Shown here: positions 1 to 7,846 of the stretch, piece after piece
Position numbering within the stretch: the first letter of the stretch is position 1
Layout of the letters: every line of letters begins with the position of its first letter
Assembly: GCA_002451155.1 (NCBI GenBank)
Contig: DKBG01000319.1
Location: 1-11,805 of the forward strand
Direction: 5' to 3'
From: Ignavibacteria bacterium UBA6906
Lineage (GTDB): Bacteria > Bacteroidota > Ignavibacteria > UBA10030 > UBA6906
DNA length: 11,805 bases
The notes under the pieces: model-generated
Seen by the model: only the letters and a program-made list of their open reading frames with translations
Database searches by the model: none
What the model was told of the DNA's origin: nothing
Position numbers and translations under genes: made by a program

Positions 1-1577
1 TCCCGGGAATTCTCCGGGAGGAGGGCCGTCACGTTGAGAGCAGCGAGAAGGAGAAGCAGCCCCTGCCGGATGCTCCCTCCCCGAAGACCCCGCACACCGA
101 TGGCCAGGAACAGGTAATAGCAGAGGGCAAATGGAGTACCGAGGTGGAGACTGCCAAGTGACGCGAACGGCACACTCGCGGCACTCACCGATACGTTCAG
201 GGTCACCCGAAGCAGGAGCCACGCCGCATGTCCGACAATCTCCGCACCCGAAGACGTGAAGAAACCGACGGCCGGTAGAAGAAGCCCGAGCACCACACCG
301 AAACCCGACGCGGGGACGACGATTGCATTGACCAGTATTCCAATGACAGACACCTCCCCGAAGAATGAGGCGGCGAGCGGCAACGTGCCCAGCGTGGCAG
401 CCACAGACGCACACACAACTCCCAGGATGTTGCGCGTGAGAGTGTTGCGCGCCAGGGGCCCGAGGGTCCTTCCCAGGAATGCGAACAGCGGGGGGTAGAT
501 GAAGATGAGTGAAGCGACCGCGCCGTACGAAAGCTGAAATCCGGCATCGAAAAGAGAGTGAGGGGCGAACCCGAGAAGTGCCACCCCGGATATACCCAGC
601 GCGTTAAGGGCATGGTGCTTCTCTTCACTGCATGAAGCTGCAAGAAAGACCCATCCCATCACCGTTGCCCGGACAACAGGAGCCTGAGCACCCGTTATCA
701 GCATATACCAGAGGAGACCGATACCTGCGAGTGCGTGTTGAAGGAACCTCGGAAGCCGGCAGAGTCGGGCGAGGCCGAGAAACAGCATCGCGATAACCGC
801 GACATTCGACCCTGAGACTGCGAGCACGTGTGCCACCCCGCTCGTCACAAACGCCTGGCGCGTCCCTGGCGAAAGTCCGCTCCTCTCCCCCAGAAGCAGG
901 CCCTTCAAAAACTCGCCTTCTTCTCCCCCGACATACCGGTCTATCTGCTGAAGAAGGAATCTCCTCGGGACATCGATACACCACACCAAGAGCCGGCAAG
1001 AAGGAGGCGAATCAAGAGTGAGAATGTCGCCCCGGCCAACGCACTGGTAGGATATCCCGTTTGCCCGAAGGTACTCACGGGTATTGAATTCTCCCGGATT
1101 GCGATCGGCGGGAGGATTGTACACGCGCCCCCGGAATACGATTCTCTGGCCGCTCTGCAGTAGCGGTCGGGGTGCGGCGGACCTGTCCACCCTCATTGTC
1201 GTCGCTACTCGGACTTCACCCGTCCACTGCCCGTGTTCTGCCCCGAGGTGCTGGACGGTCATTGTGAAACGGTAGGTCCGGCCGATCAACGATGGATCAC
1301 ATTCGAGTCGTCCAACGACAACGCACTGTACCTCCAGGACAGTCTCCGGAAGTCTGGTACGGACAAGGCCGTCTATTCGAAACGCCACAGCCTCGGCCGC
1401 AATAAGCGCGAGGGCGGAGAAGAGCGATAGCGCCCCGGTCTGCTTGCGGAGCAGTGCCAGAATCCCGGTCGCGCAGAACAGGAGAGCCAGAGCGGCGACG
1501 AGCCCGGTCGAGAACCCGAAACGTTCAAAAATCCGGGCCGTCAGCACGCCGAGAAGGCCCAGGAGAGAGGCCTTCAT
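1..1577 (-). CDS. comEC: ComEC/Rec2 family DNA-uptake channel protein, partial (3' end off the left edge)
   Basis: About 525 residues of an inner-membrane competence protein are visible. ComEC proteins form the channel that carries single-stranded transforming DNA into the cytoplasm. Hydrophobic segments open the protein. Next comes a soluble OB-like N-terminal region (about residues 75-190) with the family pattern NPPADRNPGEFNTREYL (154-170). The Competence domain follows, opening with GLLLGERSGLSPGTR (226-240) and HVLAVSGSNV (250-259), then a long run of membrane helices. The frame stays open to position 1, so the C-terminal part, including any metallo-beta-lactamase-like nuclease domain, cannot be seen. 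The ATG at 1577 lacks a good Shine-Dalgarno. An in-frame TTG at 1610 has GGAG seven bases upstream and may be the true start (11 more residues). It is the last visible gene of the leftward operon, 63 nt after the metalloenzyme stop if the ATG is used. The common motif is HLLAISGLHV; here Ser-Asn replaces Leu-His. Confidence 0.9.
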   Translation of the reverse strand, partial: MKASLLGLLGVLTARIFERFGFSTGLVAALALLFCATGILALLRKQTGALSLFSALALIAAEAVAFRIDGLVRTRLPETVLEVQCVVVGRLECDPSLIGRTYRFTMTVQHLGAEHGQWTGEVRVATTMRVDRSAAPRPLLQSGQRIVFRGRVYNPPADRNPGEFNTREYLRANGISYQCVGRGDILTLDSPPSCRLLVWCIDVPRRFLLQQIDRYVGGEEGEFLKGLLLGERSGLSPGTRQAFVTSGVAHVLAVSGSNVAVIAMLFLGLARLCRLPRFLQHALAGIGLLWYMLITGAQAPVVRATVMGWVFLAASCSEEKHHALNALGISGVALLGFAPHSLFDAGFQLSYGAVASLIFIYPPLFAFLGRTLGPLARNTLTRNILGVVCASVAATLGTLPLAASFFGEVSVIGILVNAIVVPASGFGVVLGLLLPAVGFFTSSGAEIVGHAAWLLLRVTLNVSVSAASVPFASLGSLHLGTPFALCYYLFLAIGVRGLRGGSIRQGLLLLLAALNVTALLPENSR

Positions 1578-1607
1578 TGCAGGGGCAGTTGCGAAACGGG
1601 GAGAAAC

Positions 1608-1621
1608 CAATGAAACACTCC
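1608..1621 (-). promoter_or_regulatory. Candidate TTG start codon of comEC with Shine-Dalgarno
   Basis: On the minus strand GGAG (1621-1618) lies seven bases before TTG (1610-1608), in frame with the comEC ATG at 1577. The ATG has no purine-rich site at a suitable distance. The sequence therefore favours TTG, although annotation tools may choose the ATG. Confidence 0.45.
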
Positions 1622-1640
1622 GCGCGGGAGCGTTCAGGGC

Positions 1641-2573
1641 CTACGCAGTCCGCTGAATCGAGTGGATCAGGGCGGGCGTTACTCGAGTGAGGTCACCGGG
1701 GTGCGAATGATGCGCAGTACGCAACGCGACCTCTCGGTGACGGAATCCATGGAATATGGCGGGTACGGGATGCCGGGTATGTGTCTTTATCGAGCAATCC
1801 TCGAGGTTTCCATGATCGCTCGTGATCAAGAGGAGATCCGTTTCGACATCAAGGATCTCCAGAAGTCCCCCCAGAAGTGCGTCGAAATCTTCAAGCACAC
1901 GGACAGCTTCCCGGATGCTGGCGGTATGCCCGGCATGGTCAGTTTTCCAGTATTCGAAAAGAACAAAGTCGAAATCGGAGAGTAATCGGGCGAGTCGCCG
2001 GCCGGCTTCCGCCGGTTCGATCACCCGTACCTCCGGATGGCCGAGCGCGTGCCAGCCCTCTCCAGTCAGATCAGCCGAAACCGCGCGGCCATCCTGAAGG
2101 TCCTCCTCTCGGAGCAGCGGAATGCCGGATTGCATGCACGCGTACGTCGTGACCGTAGCCCGCGTCGGCCTTTTTTCCACGTATTCAAAAAAGCGGTGGG
2201 GAAACGCATTCGCAAAGCAGACCTTCTTTCCCGCATCCCGGAGCCTTCGAAAGATGTTTCGCTCCGCAATGATCGGCCGAAGCGTTGAATATGGATACGG
2301 ACCGAAGTGTCTGCCGATGATTGCAGCCCCGTTCTCCCCGGTGAAGAGAGCCGTCTGGCCTGTCCCACTCTGGGGCAACCCCTCCACACCGAGGTTCGCA
2401 TCCAGCGGGATCAGTGTTGACTCGTCCGTGAGAATCTTCCTCTGTCCGAGAGCAGGCAATTCGTCCCCAAGTATGCTCCGGAGCGAGGGAAGTTTTGCCG
2501 CAAACAGAGGATTCACGGCTGGATCCTTCCGCCCGATGCCCACGCCGTCCAGGAACAGCATAATGACACGCAT
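1641..2573 (-). CDS. Alkaline-phosphatase-superfamily metalloenzyme (phosphoglycerate mutase/phosphopentomutase-like)
   Basis: 310 residues, cytosolic, with no signal peptide. The two-metal core of the alkaline phosphatase/iPGM/phosphopentomutase superfamily is visible: FLDGVGIG (metal ligand Asp9), SGTGQTALFTG (69-79, with Thr71 where phosphopentomutase has its phosphorylated Thr in TGH), KTDHAGHT (Asp212, His216), TSDHGNLED (Asp253, His254) and HTRHPVP (His265). All expected ligands are present, so it should be an active phosphoryl-transfer or phosphatase enzyme. It is much shorter than classical iPGM (about 510) and somewhat shorter than phosphopentomutase (about 390). I cannot name the substrate. 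The ATG at 2573 is preceded by AAAGGTGATGG, a usable Shine-Dalgarno. It sits 34 nt after the pseudo-peptidase gene and 63 nt before the comEC ATG. Family is certain; specific function is unknown. Confidence 0.85.
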   Translation of the reverse strand: MRVIMLFLDGVGIGRKDPAVNPLFAAKLPSLRSILGDELPALGQRKILTDESTLIPLDANLGVEGLPQSGTGQTALFTGENGAAIIGRHFGPYPYSTLRPIIAERNIFRRLRDAGKKVCFANAFPHRFFEYVEKRPTRATVTTYACMQSGIPLLREEDLQDGRAVSADLTGEGWHALGHPEVRVIEPAEAGRRLARLLSDFDFVLFEYWKTDHAGHTASIREAVRVLEDFDALLGGLLEILDVETDLLLITSDHGNLEDCSIKTHTRHPVPAIFHGFRHREVALRTAHHSHPGDLTRVTPALIHSIQRTA

Positions 2574-2607
2574 CCATCACCTTTCGAACTGGCCCGTCAT
2601 CCTTTCA

Positions 2608-3402
2608 CTATCGCTTGAACGACTTGCTATGGGTCGCGATGTACGTCGCCCACTCCTTTTCAACAGTCTCATACCCGGAGCCGAGGTACTCCGCAAAGAC
2701 GGCACCCACCGATCGCGATCCGTCGAATTCCTTGAACAGGCCGATCGCTTTCGCCTCCCCGTACCGGATGACAAAGAAGTTCATCGTTTGAGCCAGCATG
2801 TACTGGACATCGTCCCGCTGCGGCGGATCCTGGTGCTGCTGAAAATCCTGGGTCAGATCGGAAAAGGAGGAGAGGCGCGCGCCCACCGGGGCGGACATTT
2901 CCCGAAAACCTCCGGAACGGTAGGAAACATACGCCTCGGACAACCAGACCGGACAGCCCTTTTCACGAGCTGTGTTCAGGACGGCCCTCGACAGCTCGTA
3001 GGAGAGGGACTTCTCATATATTCCACGGGTGATCAGTGCTTGAATCGGTTGCGAATGCAGAACATTCCTTGAATAGAGCGCGCCGCGCCAGGGTTTCTTC
3101 AGACCGGACTCCGTCAAGAATCGTCCCACCGTGTCATAGATTCTCACTTCAATCCGATCCTTCGGCGAAAAGCCGAGCTCTTTCACTATGGATTCGTATT
3201 CGGTCTGGAGAAAATCCGCCGCGTTCCGCGCCTCCAGCTCTTCGATGTCGTTCATATACCGTATCGTAAGGCCGGGAGTCTGGATGGTGCGATACAATTC
3301 CTGTGCTCCGGCGGTGCAGTTCAGAGCCAGGACGACCCAGATGAGGGCCACGAGCCTGTACCCCATATGCCGCGATTCTTCCATTGTCAAATTTCCCTTC
3401 AT
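2608..3402 (-). CDS. Secreted peptidase-MA-like protein with degenerate HExxH site
   Basis: 264 residues. The N-terminus has a Sec signal: hydrophobic core LVALIWVVLAL (17-27) and a likely signal peptidase I site after AGA (31-33). The mature part looks like the peptidase-MA/gluzincin fold seen in envelope proteins. It has a helix where HELTH is expected and then PVWLSEAYVSY (151-161), matching the usual P-x-WLsEGlAeY that supplies the third zinc ligand. The zinc helix reads SYELSRAVL (134-142): both histidines are replaced (Tyr135, Arg139), while Glu136 and the downstream Glu156 remain. It should therefore be catalytically dead. The start is uncertain. ATG 3402 overlaps the dtd stop (ATGA, coupling). 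ATG 3384 has AAGGG about ten bases upstream. ATG 3366 gives the cleanest signal peptide. The assignment is from pattern reading only; confidence is moderate for the fold and high for a real secreted protein. Confidence 0.75.
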   Translation of the reverse strand: MKGNLTMEESRHMGYRLVALIWVVLALNCTAGAQELYRTIQTPGLTIRYMNDIEELEARNAADFLQTEYESIVKELGFSPKDRIEVRIYDTVGRFLTESGLKKPWRGALYSRNVLHSQPIQALITRGIYEKSLSYELSRAVLNTAREKGCPVWLSEAYVSYRSGGFREMSAPVGARLSSFSDLTQDFQQHQDPPQRDDVQYMLAQTMNFFVIRYGEAKAIGLFKEFDGSRSVGAVFAEYLGSGYETVEKEWATYIATHSKSFKR

Positions 3403-3857
3403 TCCTTATTCGACACGCTGTCAATGATCAACGTTACAGGCCCGTCGTTGACGATCGTTAGCTCCATCATCCCCCCGAAGGACCCGGTTGCAACAGCATC
3501 CGCGCCGAGGATCTCACGCAGATGCTGAACGAAAAGGTCATAGAGTGGTTCTGCCGCTTCCGGCCTCGCAGCCAGCGAAAAACTAGGTCGATTCCCCTTC
3601 TGGGCCTCCCCGTAGAGAGTGAATTGAGACACCACGAGCACTCTTCCTCCCGCCTCGCGAAGGCCGACGTTCATTTTTCCAACTGCATCTTCCAGCACTC
3701 TCAGATTGGCGCACTTGGCGGCCAGATATCGGGCATCCCGTTCGGTATCCCCTTCCCTGACTCCGACCAGAACTACATATCCCGTGCCGATTTCACCAAG
3801 AACGGAGCCCTGCAGCGTAACTTTCCCGCTGCGAACACGCTGAACAACGACTCTCAC
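3399..3857 (-). CDS. dtd: D-aminoacyl-tRNA deacylase
   Basis: 152 residues, close to the usual family length of about 145-150. DTD hydrolyses D-amino acids (and mischarged glycine) from tRNA in the cytosol, keeping D-residues out of proteins. The N-terminal MRVVVQRV and both active-site signatures are present: SQFTLY (77-82) followed by KGNRPSFS (87-94), and NDGPVT (137-142) with the cross-subunit Gly-Pro of the homodimer. The start is GTG at 3857. It lies in a GTGA overlap with the prmC stop and is preceded by AAGGGG at good spacing, implying translational coupling. Its own TGA stop overlaps the next candidate ATG (ATGA). Typical position 89 is often Arg (GRRPSFS); Asn here is a mild variation. 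Confidence 0.96.
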   Translation of the reverse strand: MRVVVQRVRSGKVTLQGSVLGEIGTGYVVLVGVREGDTERDARYLAAKCANLRVLEDAVGKMNVGLREAGGRVLVVSQFTLYGEAQKGNRPSFSLAARPEAAEPLYDLFVQHLREILGADAVATGSFGGMMELTIVNDGPVTLIIDSVSNKE

Positions 3858-4801
3858 GATGTCCCCTTCCCTGGTTCAGGCGCCTGTGCCTGCACAACTC
3901 TCGGAATATGACTGTAATCATCCGAAATCGTTATCTCATCGAACCCGGCCGCCGCCAGCAGCTTTCCTACCGCACCAGCCTGACCGAAGCCGATTTCCAG
4001 AAAGAGCCGGCCGCCGCCGGACAGCCTGGTCCTGGCCAACAAGATGAGCCGCCGCATGAACGTCAAGCCGTCATCCTCATCTGTAAGCGCTGCTCGGGGT
4101 TCGAACAGTCGGACCTCCGGCTGGAGATCCGCGAAATCGCGAGCCGCGATGTACGGAGGATTTGAGATGATCAGATCATAGGTGTTCCCGGGTGGATCAG
4201 CAACAAGAATATCCACTTTCTCTGCCGTCACGTTTCGAAGAGCGTGCCTCCCGATGTTTCTTCTCGCGAGAGAGAGAGCCTCCGGATCCTTGTCGACCGA
4301 GAGAATCAGAGATTCCGGGAGGAAATGACCCATCGCCACGGCGATGTTCCCGGACCCGGTTCCAATGTCGAGAATTGCCAATCGGGGACGCCGCAACTCT
4401 CGGGCAAACGCAACAGCCAGTTCAACCAGAATTTCCGTCTCTGGACGGGGGATCAGGACTGTCCGGTCGACTTCCAGCGTGAACCCCATGAACGTCGCCT
4501 CACCCAGGATATATTGAAGGGGTTCGTGCGTGAGTCGCCGCCGGAAGAACTCTTTGAACGACTCCAGCTCATGGGGCTTGAGCGGGCGGTCAAATTGAAG
4601 ATAGAGATCAAGCCGCGAAAGTCCGAGAACATGCCCGAGCAAATACTCGACATGGAGCCTGCACTCCTCGAATCCACGTTCAGCAAGATACCGCGAAGAC
4701 CATTCAATGAGTCTAAGCACAGTCCAGGTTTCTGTGGACCCGCGAATTCCTCCTGACCGTTCTTCCCTCATCGGTCCGCTATCGCCCGACGTGGTCGCCA
4801 T
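3854..4801 (-). CDS. prmC: Peptide chain release factor N5-glutamine methyltransferase
   Basis: 315 residues. PrmC (HemK) uses SAM to methylate the Gln of the GGQ motif in RF1/RF2, improving termination. The N-terminal helical domain (about 24-95) contains the usual LRLIEWSSRYLAERG-type opening. Then come LIPRPETEILVE (116-127), the SAM-binding loop DIGTGSGNIAVA (145-156), the acidic VDKD (169-172) and the catalytic NPPY (214-217), all intact. ATG 4801 is the first possible start after an in-frame TGA. It adds about 22 polar residues before the normal family N-terminus, and its Shine-Dalgarno (GGGAG, about 12 bases away) is distant. ATG 4771 is an alternative. There is no prfA neighbour, unlike the common prfA-prmC arrangement. 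The gene starts 31 nt after the MFS stop and overlaps dtd by 4 nt. Confidence 0.96.
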   Translation of the reverse strand: MATTSGDSGPMREERSGGIRGSTETWTVLRLIEWSSRYLAERGFEECRLHVEYLLGHVLGLSRLDLYLQFDRPLKPHELESFKEFFRRRLTHEPLQYILGEATFMGFTLEVDRTVLIPRPETEILVELAVAFARELRRPRLAILDIGTGSGNIAVAMGHFLPESLILSVDKDPEALSLARRNIGRHALRNVTAEKVDILVADPPGNTYDLIISNPPYIAARDFADLQPEVRLFEPRAALTDEDDGLTFMRRLILLARTRLSGGGRLFLEIGFGQAGAVGKLLAAAGFDEITISDDYSHIPRVVQAQAPEPGKGTS

Positions 4802-4832
4802 GCCCAGTCAGTGCTCCCTCCATTCGATTCTG

Positions 4833-6092
4833 TCATCGTGTCGGTGCCGTATCCGGAACAATCTCCCGTGGATCACGGACATGGTACAACAGGAGATACA
4901 CCCCCCCGAGCGAAAAGATAACCCCGGCAGCGAAAAGCGCGGGGTACCCCAGAAGGTTACTGATCCACCCGCCGAATAATGCCGAAAGATAGACCGGCGC
5001 GAGAAGCGTGTTCATCAGGGCGATGTATGTCGACCGTTTCTCCGGGGGGCCGTATTCAATGGAGATGTTATACCGTGCCATGATTTCCGTGCCCAGATTG
5101 AATCCGAGAAATGCAAACACGAGCCGAAACCATGCCACCGATGGCGCGAGCAACGCCCACAGGCTTGCGGCAAGAGTACCCAGCGCCGCTATAAGCAATG
5201 AACGCTTGTGTCCGTAACGATCTGCCAGAATACCCCCTACAAATGCTGAGATGATTTGCGTCGATATCATGCTGAGTGTGAACTCGCCGACAAGCTCTTC
5301 TCCTGCCTGAAATCGCTGGAGGGCGTACACGGTAAAGAAGCCTATAGGCATGTTTGCGACAATCAGAACAGCGGATGAAATGAGGAACATGCGAAAGTGC
5401 CGGTTGGCTTGAATGACTGACGGGAGTTCGCGCAAATAGGAAAAGATAGGCCGCCGTTCGAGGGGAGCGCTCCGCTCGCCCTCCACAACGTACAATTGCG
5501 TGACAAGCGAACCCATCTGGAGCCCGAAGGCCACCATCAGTCCAAGCGCATAGCTGGAGGGAAATGGAAACAATGCCAGGATGGCGGTGAGAAGGAAGCC
5601 TCCAAAAAAAGCGCCCAACGATCCGAGGGAGGTACGCAGGCCCGCAAGCCGGCCCCGCCGGTTTGGAGGGGTCACTTTCGTATAGAAGTCGAACCATCCC
5701 GGAGTCGCAATGCCGGCAGTGATGTGCATCGCTCCATAGAGCAGGAAGAATACGAGAAGGGCGGCATGTGGATATCCGTGACCGAGGATGCCGACTGCAG
5801 CCGCCATCAGAAGAACAAAGCTTCTCTGTATCAATCCAGCCCAGACGGCCCAGGGTTTCTTCCAGGGAAGTGTCTCGACATATCGGGCGGCAAATATCTG
5901 AGGGAAAAAGAGTCCCACGTAAATAATGACCGGCAGCGCACCAATGGCCAAATTCCCTCCGCCGAGGCGCGTAATCAACGCGGGCAAGACGATTTGGGCC
6001 GATATGAACGCAGCAGAGGACACAAAAAGAACCCCCTCCGCCATATTCAGGAAGTAGTTCCTTCGGTGGATGTCCTGGAAGAACGCCTTCAT
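4833..6092 (-). CDS. Major facilitator superfamily transporter
   Basis: 419 residues with about twelve hydrophobic segments in two halves, separated by a charged loop around residues 203-230 (VEGERSAPLERRP). It is an inner-membrane secondary carrier. MFS features seen are the loop after TM4 (PPNRRGRLAGLR, 142-153) and the motif-A-like GGILADRYGHKRSL (286-299) between the first helices of the C-terminal half. A matching charged loop GPPEKRSTYIALMNT lies at 348-362. The N-terminal half lacks the standard motif A between TM2 and TM3, which reads PQIFAARYVE. The ATG at 6092 overlaps the amidohydrolase stop (ATGA) and has GGAG seven bases upstream. The substrate cannot be told from sequence. Coupling to the amidohydrolase suggests uptake or export of that enzyme's substrate or product. 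Confidence 0.9.
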   Translation of the reverse strand: MKAFFQDIHRRNYFLNMAEGVLFVSSAAFISAQIVLPALITRLGGGNLAIGALPVIIYVGLFFPQIFAARYVETLPWKKPWAVWAGLIQRSFVLLMAAAVGILGHGYPHAALLVFFLLYGAMHITAGIATPGWFDFYTKVTPPNRRGRLAGLRTSLGSLGAFFGGFLLTAILALFPFPSSYALGLMVAFGLQMGSLVTQLYVVEGERSAPLERRPIFSYLRELPSVIQANRHFRMFLISSAVLIVANMPIGFFTVYALQRFQAGEELVGEFTLSMISTQIISAFVGGILADRYGHKRSLLIAALGTLAASLWALLAPSVAWFRLVFAFLGFNLGTEIMARYNISIEYGPPEKRSTYIALMNTLLAPVYLSALFGGWISNLLGYPALFAAGVIFSLGGVYLLLYHVRDPREIVPDTAPTR

Positions 6093-7816
6093 TCAGCAGC
6101 TCCGGCCGGGACACGTGATCGGTCGAAGACAATCCGTCCACCCACCATTGTCATTTCTACCCTGACAAGAGGGATTTTACGGTTTTCGACGACCATAATA
6201 TCGTCAGACATTACGACCAAATCCGCCCACTTTCCGCTCTCAAGCGTTCCCTTCTTTGCTTCATGAAAACTGAAGAATGAAGCCCACGCTGTGTACGAGG
6301 AGAGGGCTTCCCCCCGGGTCATTCTCTCTTCCGGATACCAGCCTCCGGGTGGGTATCCCCCCTCATCCTGTCTGGTAATGGCAGCATAAAATCCTCTGAG
6401 CGGATTCGGGTCCTCAACCGGTGCATCAGACCCGGAAGCGATTCGTGACCCTGCTCGCATCAATGACCTCCACGCATATGCACACCGAACACGCTCGGGG
6501 CCGAGTCTCTCTTGAGCCCAGGACATGTCGGAGGTGCAATGGATCGGCTGCATGGAAGGCAATACTCCAAGACCGGCAAATCTCGGGATGTCATCGGGCA
6601 GAAGAACCTGAGCATGTTCCACTCTAAATCGAACGAGTAACCCATTGACATTATATGCTTTAAATGCCCTTTCATAAGCATTTAGAACGATATTATTTCC
6701 CCTGTCTCCAATCGCGTGCGTACAGAGCTGGAATCCTCCCTCCAGCGCCGCACCTGTCGCGTCCCGTAACTCGCGCTGATCCGTGACCGACAGTCCACGG
6801 TTGCCCGGATCATCACTATATGGTTGCACAAGCGCTGCCCCTCGTGATCCAAGGGCGCCGTCAGCATAGACCTTAATAGAACGCACATTGAGAAAACCGC
6901 CGTAAGCATCAACTTCTGGGCCGGTTTTGAGGTATTGTTCAACCGTTTTCCGGCTCTGTCCGTCCAGAACGGCAAAAACCCTCAATGGGAGTTCCCCTCG
7001 TTCAGCGAACCCCTTGTAGATGCCGACTCCTGTTAGATCCACCCCCATGTCGTGTGCCTCCGTAATTCCCCGGGAGGCAAGGGCCTTCAGACTGAGGCGA
7101 ACTGCCTCTGTCCTTTCAGAAAGCGCTGGCGGAGGAAGCACGGAGGCCAGAGCATCGATCGCGTTGTCCACAAAGACGCCCGTTGGATTCCCTGCTGAAT
7201 CCCGCACAATCCGGCCGCCGGGGGGATCAGGCGTGTCCGCCGAGACGCCGGCAAGTTCCAGAACGACCTTATTGACCCAGACTGCATGTCCATCAACCCG
7301 GACAAGATACACCGGCGTCACGCCTGACACAGCATCAAGGACCGAATGCGACGGAAACGTCTTTGTACCCCAGGCATTCTGGTCCCATCCGCGGCCTCTG
7401 AGCCATTGGCCGGGCTTCTTCTGCCTGACAGCCGTCATCACCAGATTCTGAATCTCCTCTTCAGATTTCGTCCCAATCAGATTGAGATTCATCAGCGAGG
7501 CCCCGTACCCCTCGATATGCAGATGGGCATCCACGAAGCCGGGGAAGACCGGTTTCCCCCCCAGGTCAATTATCGTGTCTGCAGAAAAGCTGAGTCTCAT
7601 CGCGACCGTTGAGCCGACTTCCAGAATCTGATCATCGCGGATCGCAATCGCCTCGAAGGTCCTGTCAAACCGGCCGTCCTGACCAGTATAGATGCGTCCG
7701 TTGACCAGGATCATCGTAGCCGGCTGACGGTAGGAACGGAACAGGCCGTACAGGGTGATGAGAAGTACCGCACCGGCCACGATAAAGAATGTCCTTTTTT
7801 TCATACTGTCATCCAT
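6089..7816 (-). CDS. Membrane-anchored amidohydrolase (YtcJ-like, amidohydrolase_3 type)
   Basis: 575 residues. An N-terminal hydrophobic anchor (about 9-26, after MKKR) probably tethers the enzyme at the outer face of the inner membrane. The metal-dependent hydrolase barrel follows: ILVNGRIYTG (36-45), PGFVDAHLHIEG (92-103, metal ligands His98 and His100), GRGWDQNAW (141-149, typical of the YtcJ group), KVYADGALGSRGA (about 315-327), THAIGD (about 365), FRVEHAQ (about 397), and ASGSDAPVEDPNPL (about 457) with the metal-binding Asp. The C-terminal part rejoins the small beta domain (GKWADLVVMSDD). All catalytic residues I expect are present. Family members cleave C-N bonds of varied substrates and the substrate here is unknown. 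Start: ATG 7816 has no Shine-Dalgarno, while ATG 7804 (MKKRTFF) has a weak GGA at good spacing and a more typical signal-anchor N-terminus. It appears to be the first gene of the leftward operon. Confidence 0.92.
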   Translation of the reverse strand: MDDSMKKRTFFIVAGAVLLITLYGLFRSYRQPATMILVNGRIYTGQDGRFDRTFEAIAIRDDQILEVGSTVAMRLSFSADTIIDLGGKPVFPGFVDAHLHIEGYGASLMNLNLIGTKSEEEIQNLVMTAVRQKKPGQWLRGRGWDQNAWGTKTFPSHSVLDAVSGVTPVYLVRVDGHAVWVNKVVLELAGVSADTPDPPGGRIVRDSAGNPTGVFVDNAIDALASVLPPPALSERTEAVRLSLKALASRGITEAHDMGVDLTGVGIYKGFAERGELPLRVFAVLDGQSRKTVEQYLKTGPEVDAYGGFLNVRSIKVYADGALGSRGAALVQPYSDDPGNRGLSVTDQRELRDATGAALEGGFQLCTHAIGDRGNNIVLNAYERAFKAYNVNGLLVRFRVEHAQVLLPDDIPRFAGLGVLPSMQPIHCTSDMSWAQERLGPERVRCAYAWRSLMRAGSRIASGSDAPVEDPNPLRGFYAAITRQDEGGYPPGGWYPEERMTRGEALSSYTAWASFFSFHEAKKGTLESGKWADLVVMSDDIMVVENRKIPLVRVEMTMVGGRIVFDRSRVPAGAAE

Positions 7817-7846
7817 GCACTGGTTAAACGTGAGGCATCAGGACAG

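Noticed and set aside
203..999. Two short minus-strand frames (203-643 and 625-999) as separate genes
   Set aside because: They are out-of-frame shadows of comEC, whose own frame is continuous from 1577 to position 1.
2122..3072. 316-residue open frame on the plus strand
   Set aside because: It spans the antisense of two real minus-strand genes and their junction, and has no recognisable motifs.
4749..4754. AGGAGG on the minus strand inside the prmC N-terminus as an internal ribosome-binding site
   Set aside because: The next in-frame start (GTG, codon 28) is about 28 bases away, too far to use it. It simply encodes Ser-Gly-Gly.
5068..6141. 357-residue minus-strand frame overlapping the MFS gene
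   Set aside because: Out-of-frame shadow rich in Arg, Cys, His and Ser with no membrane segments. The overlapping frame gives a textbook MFS protein.
5496..6266. 256-residue plus-strand frame opposite the MFS and amidohydrolase genes
   Set aside because: Very Lys/Arg/Glu-rich low-quality composition, with no motif and no Shine-Dalgarno-supported start. It is the antisense of two real genes.
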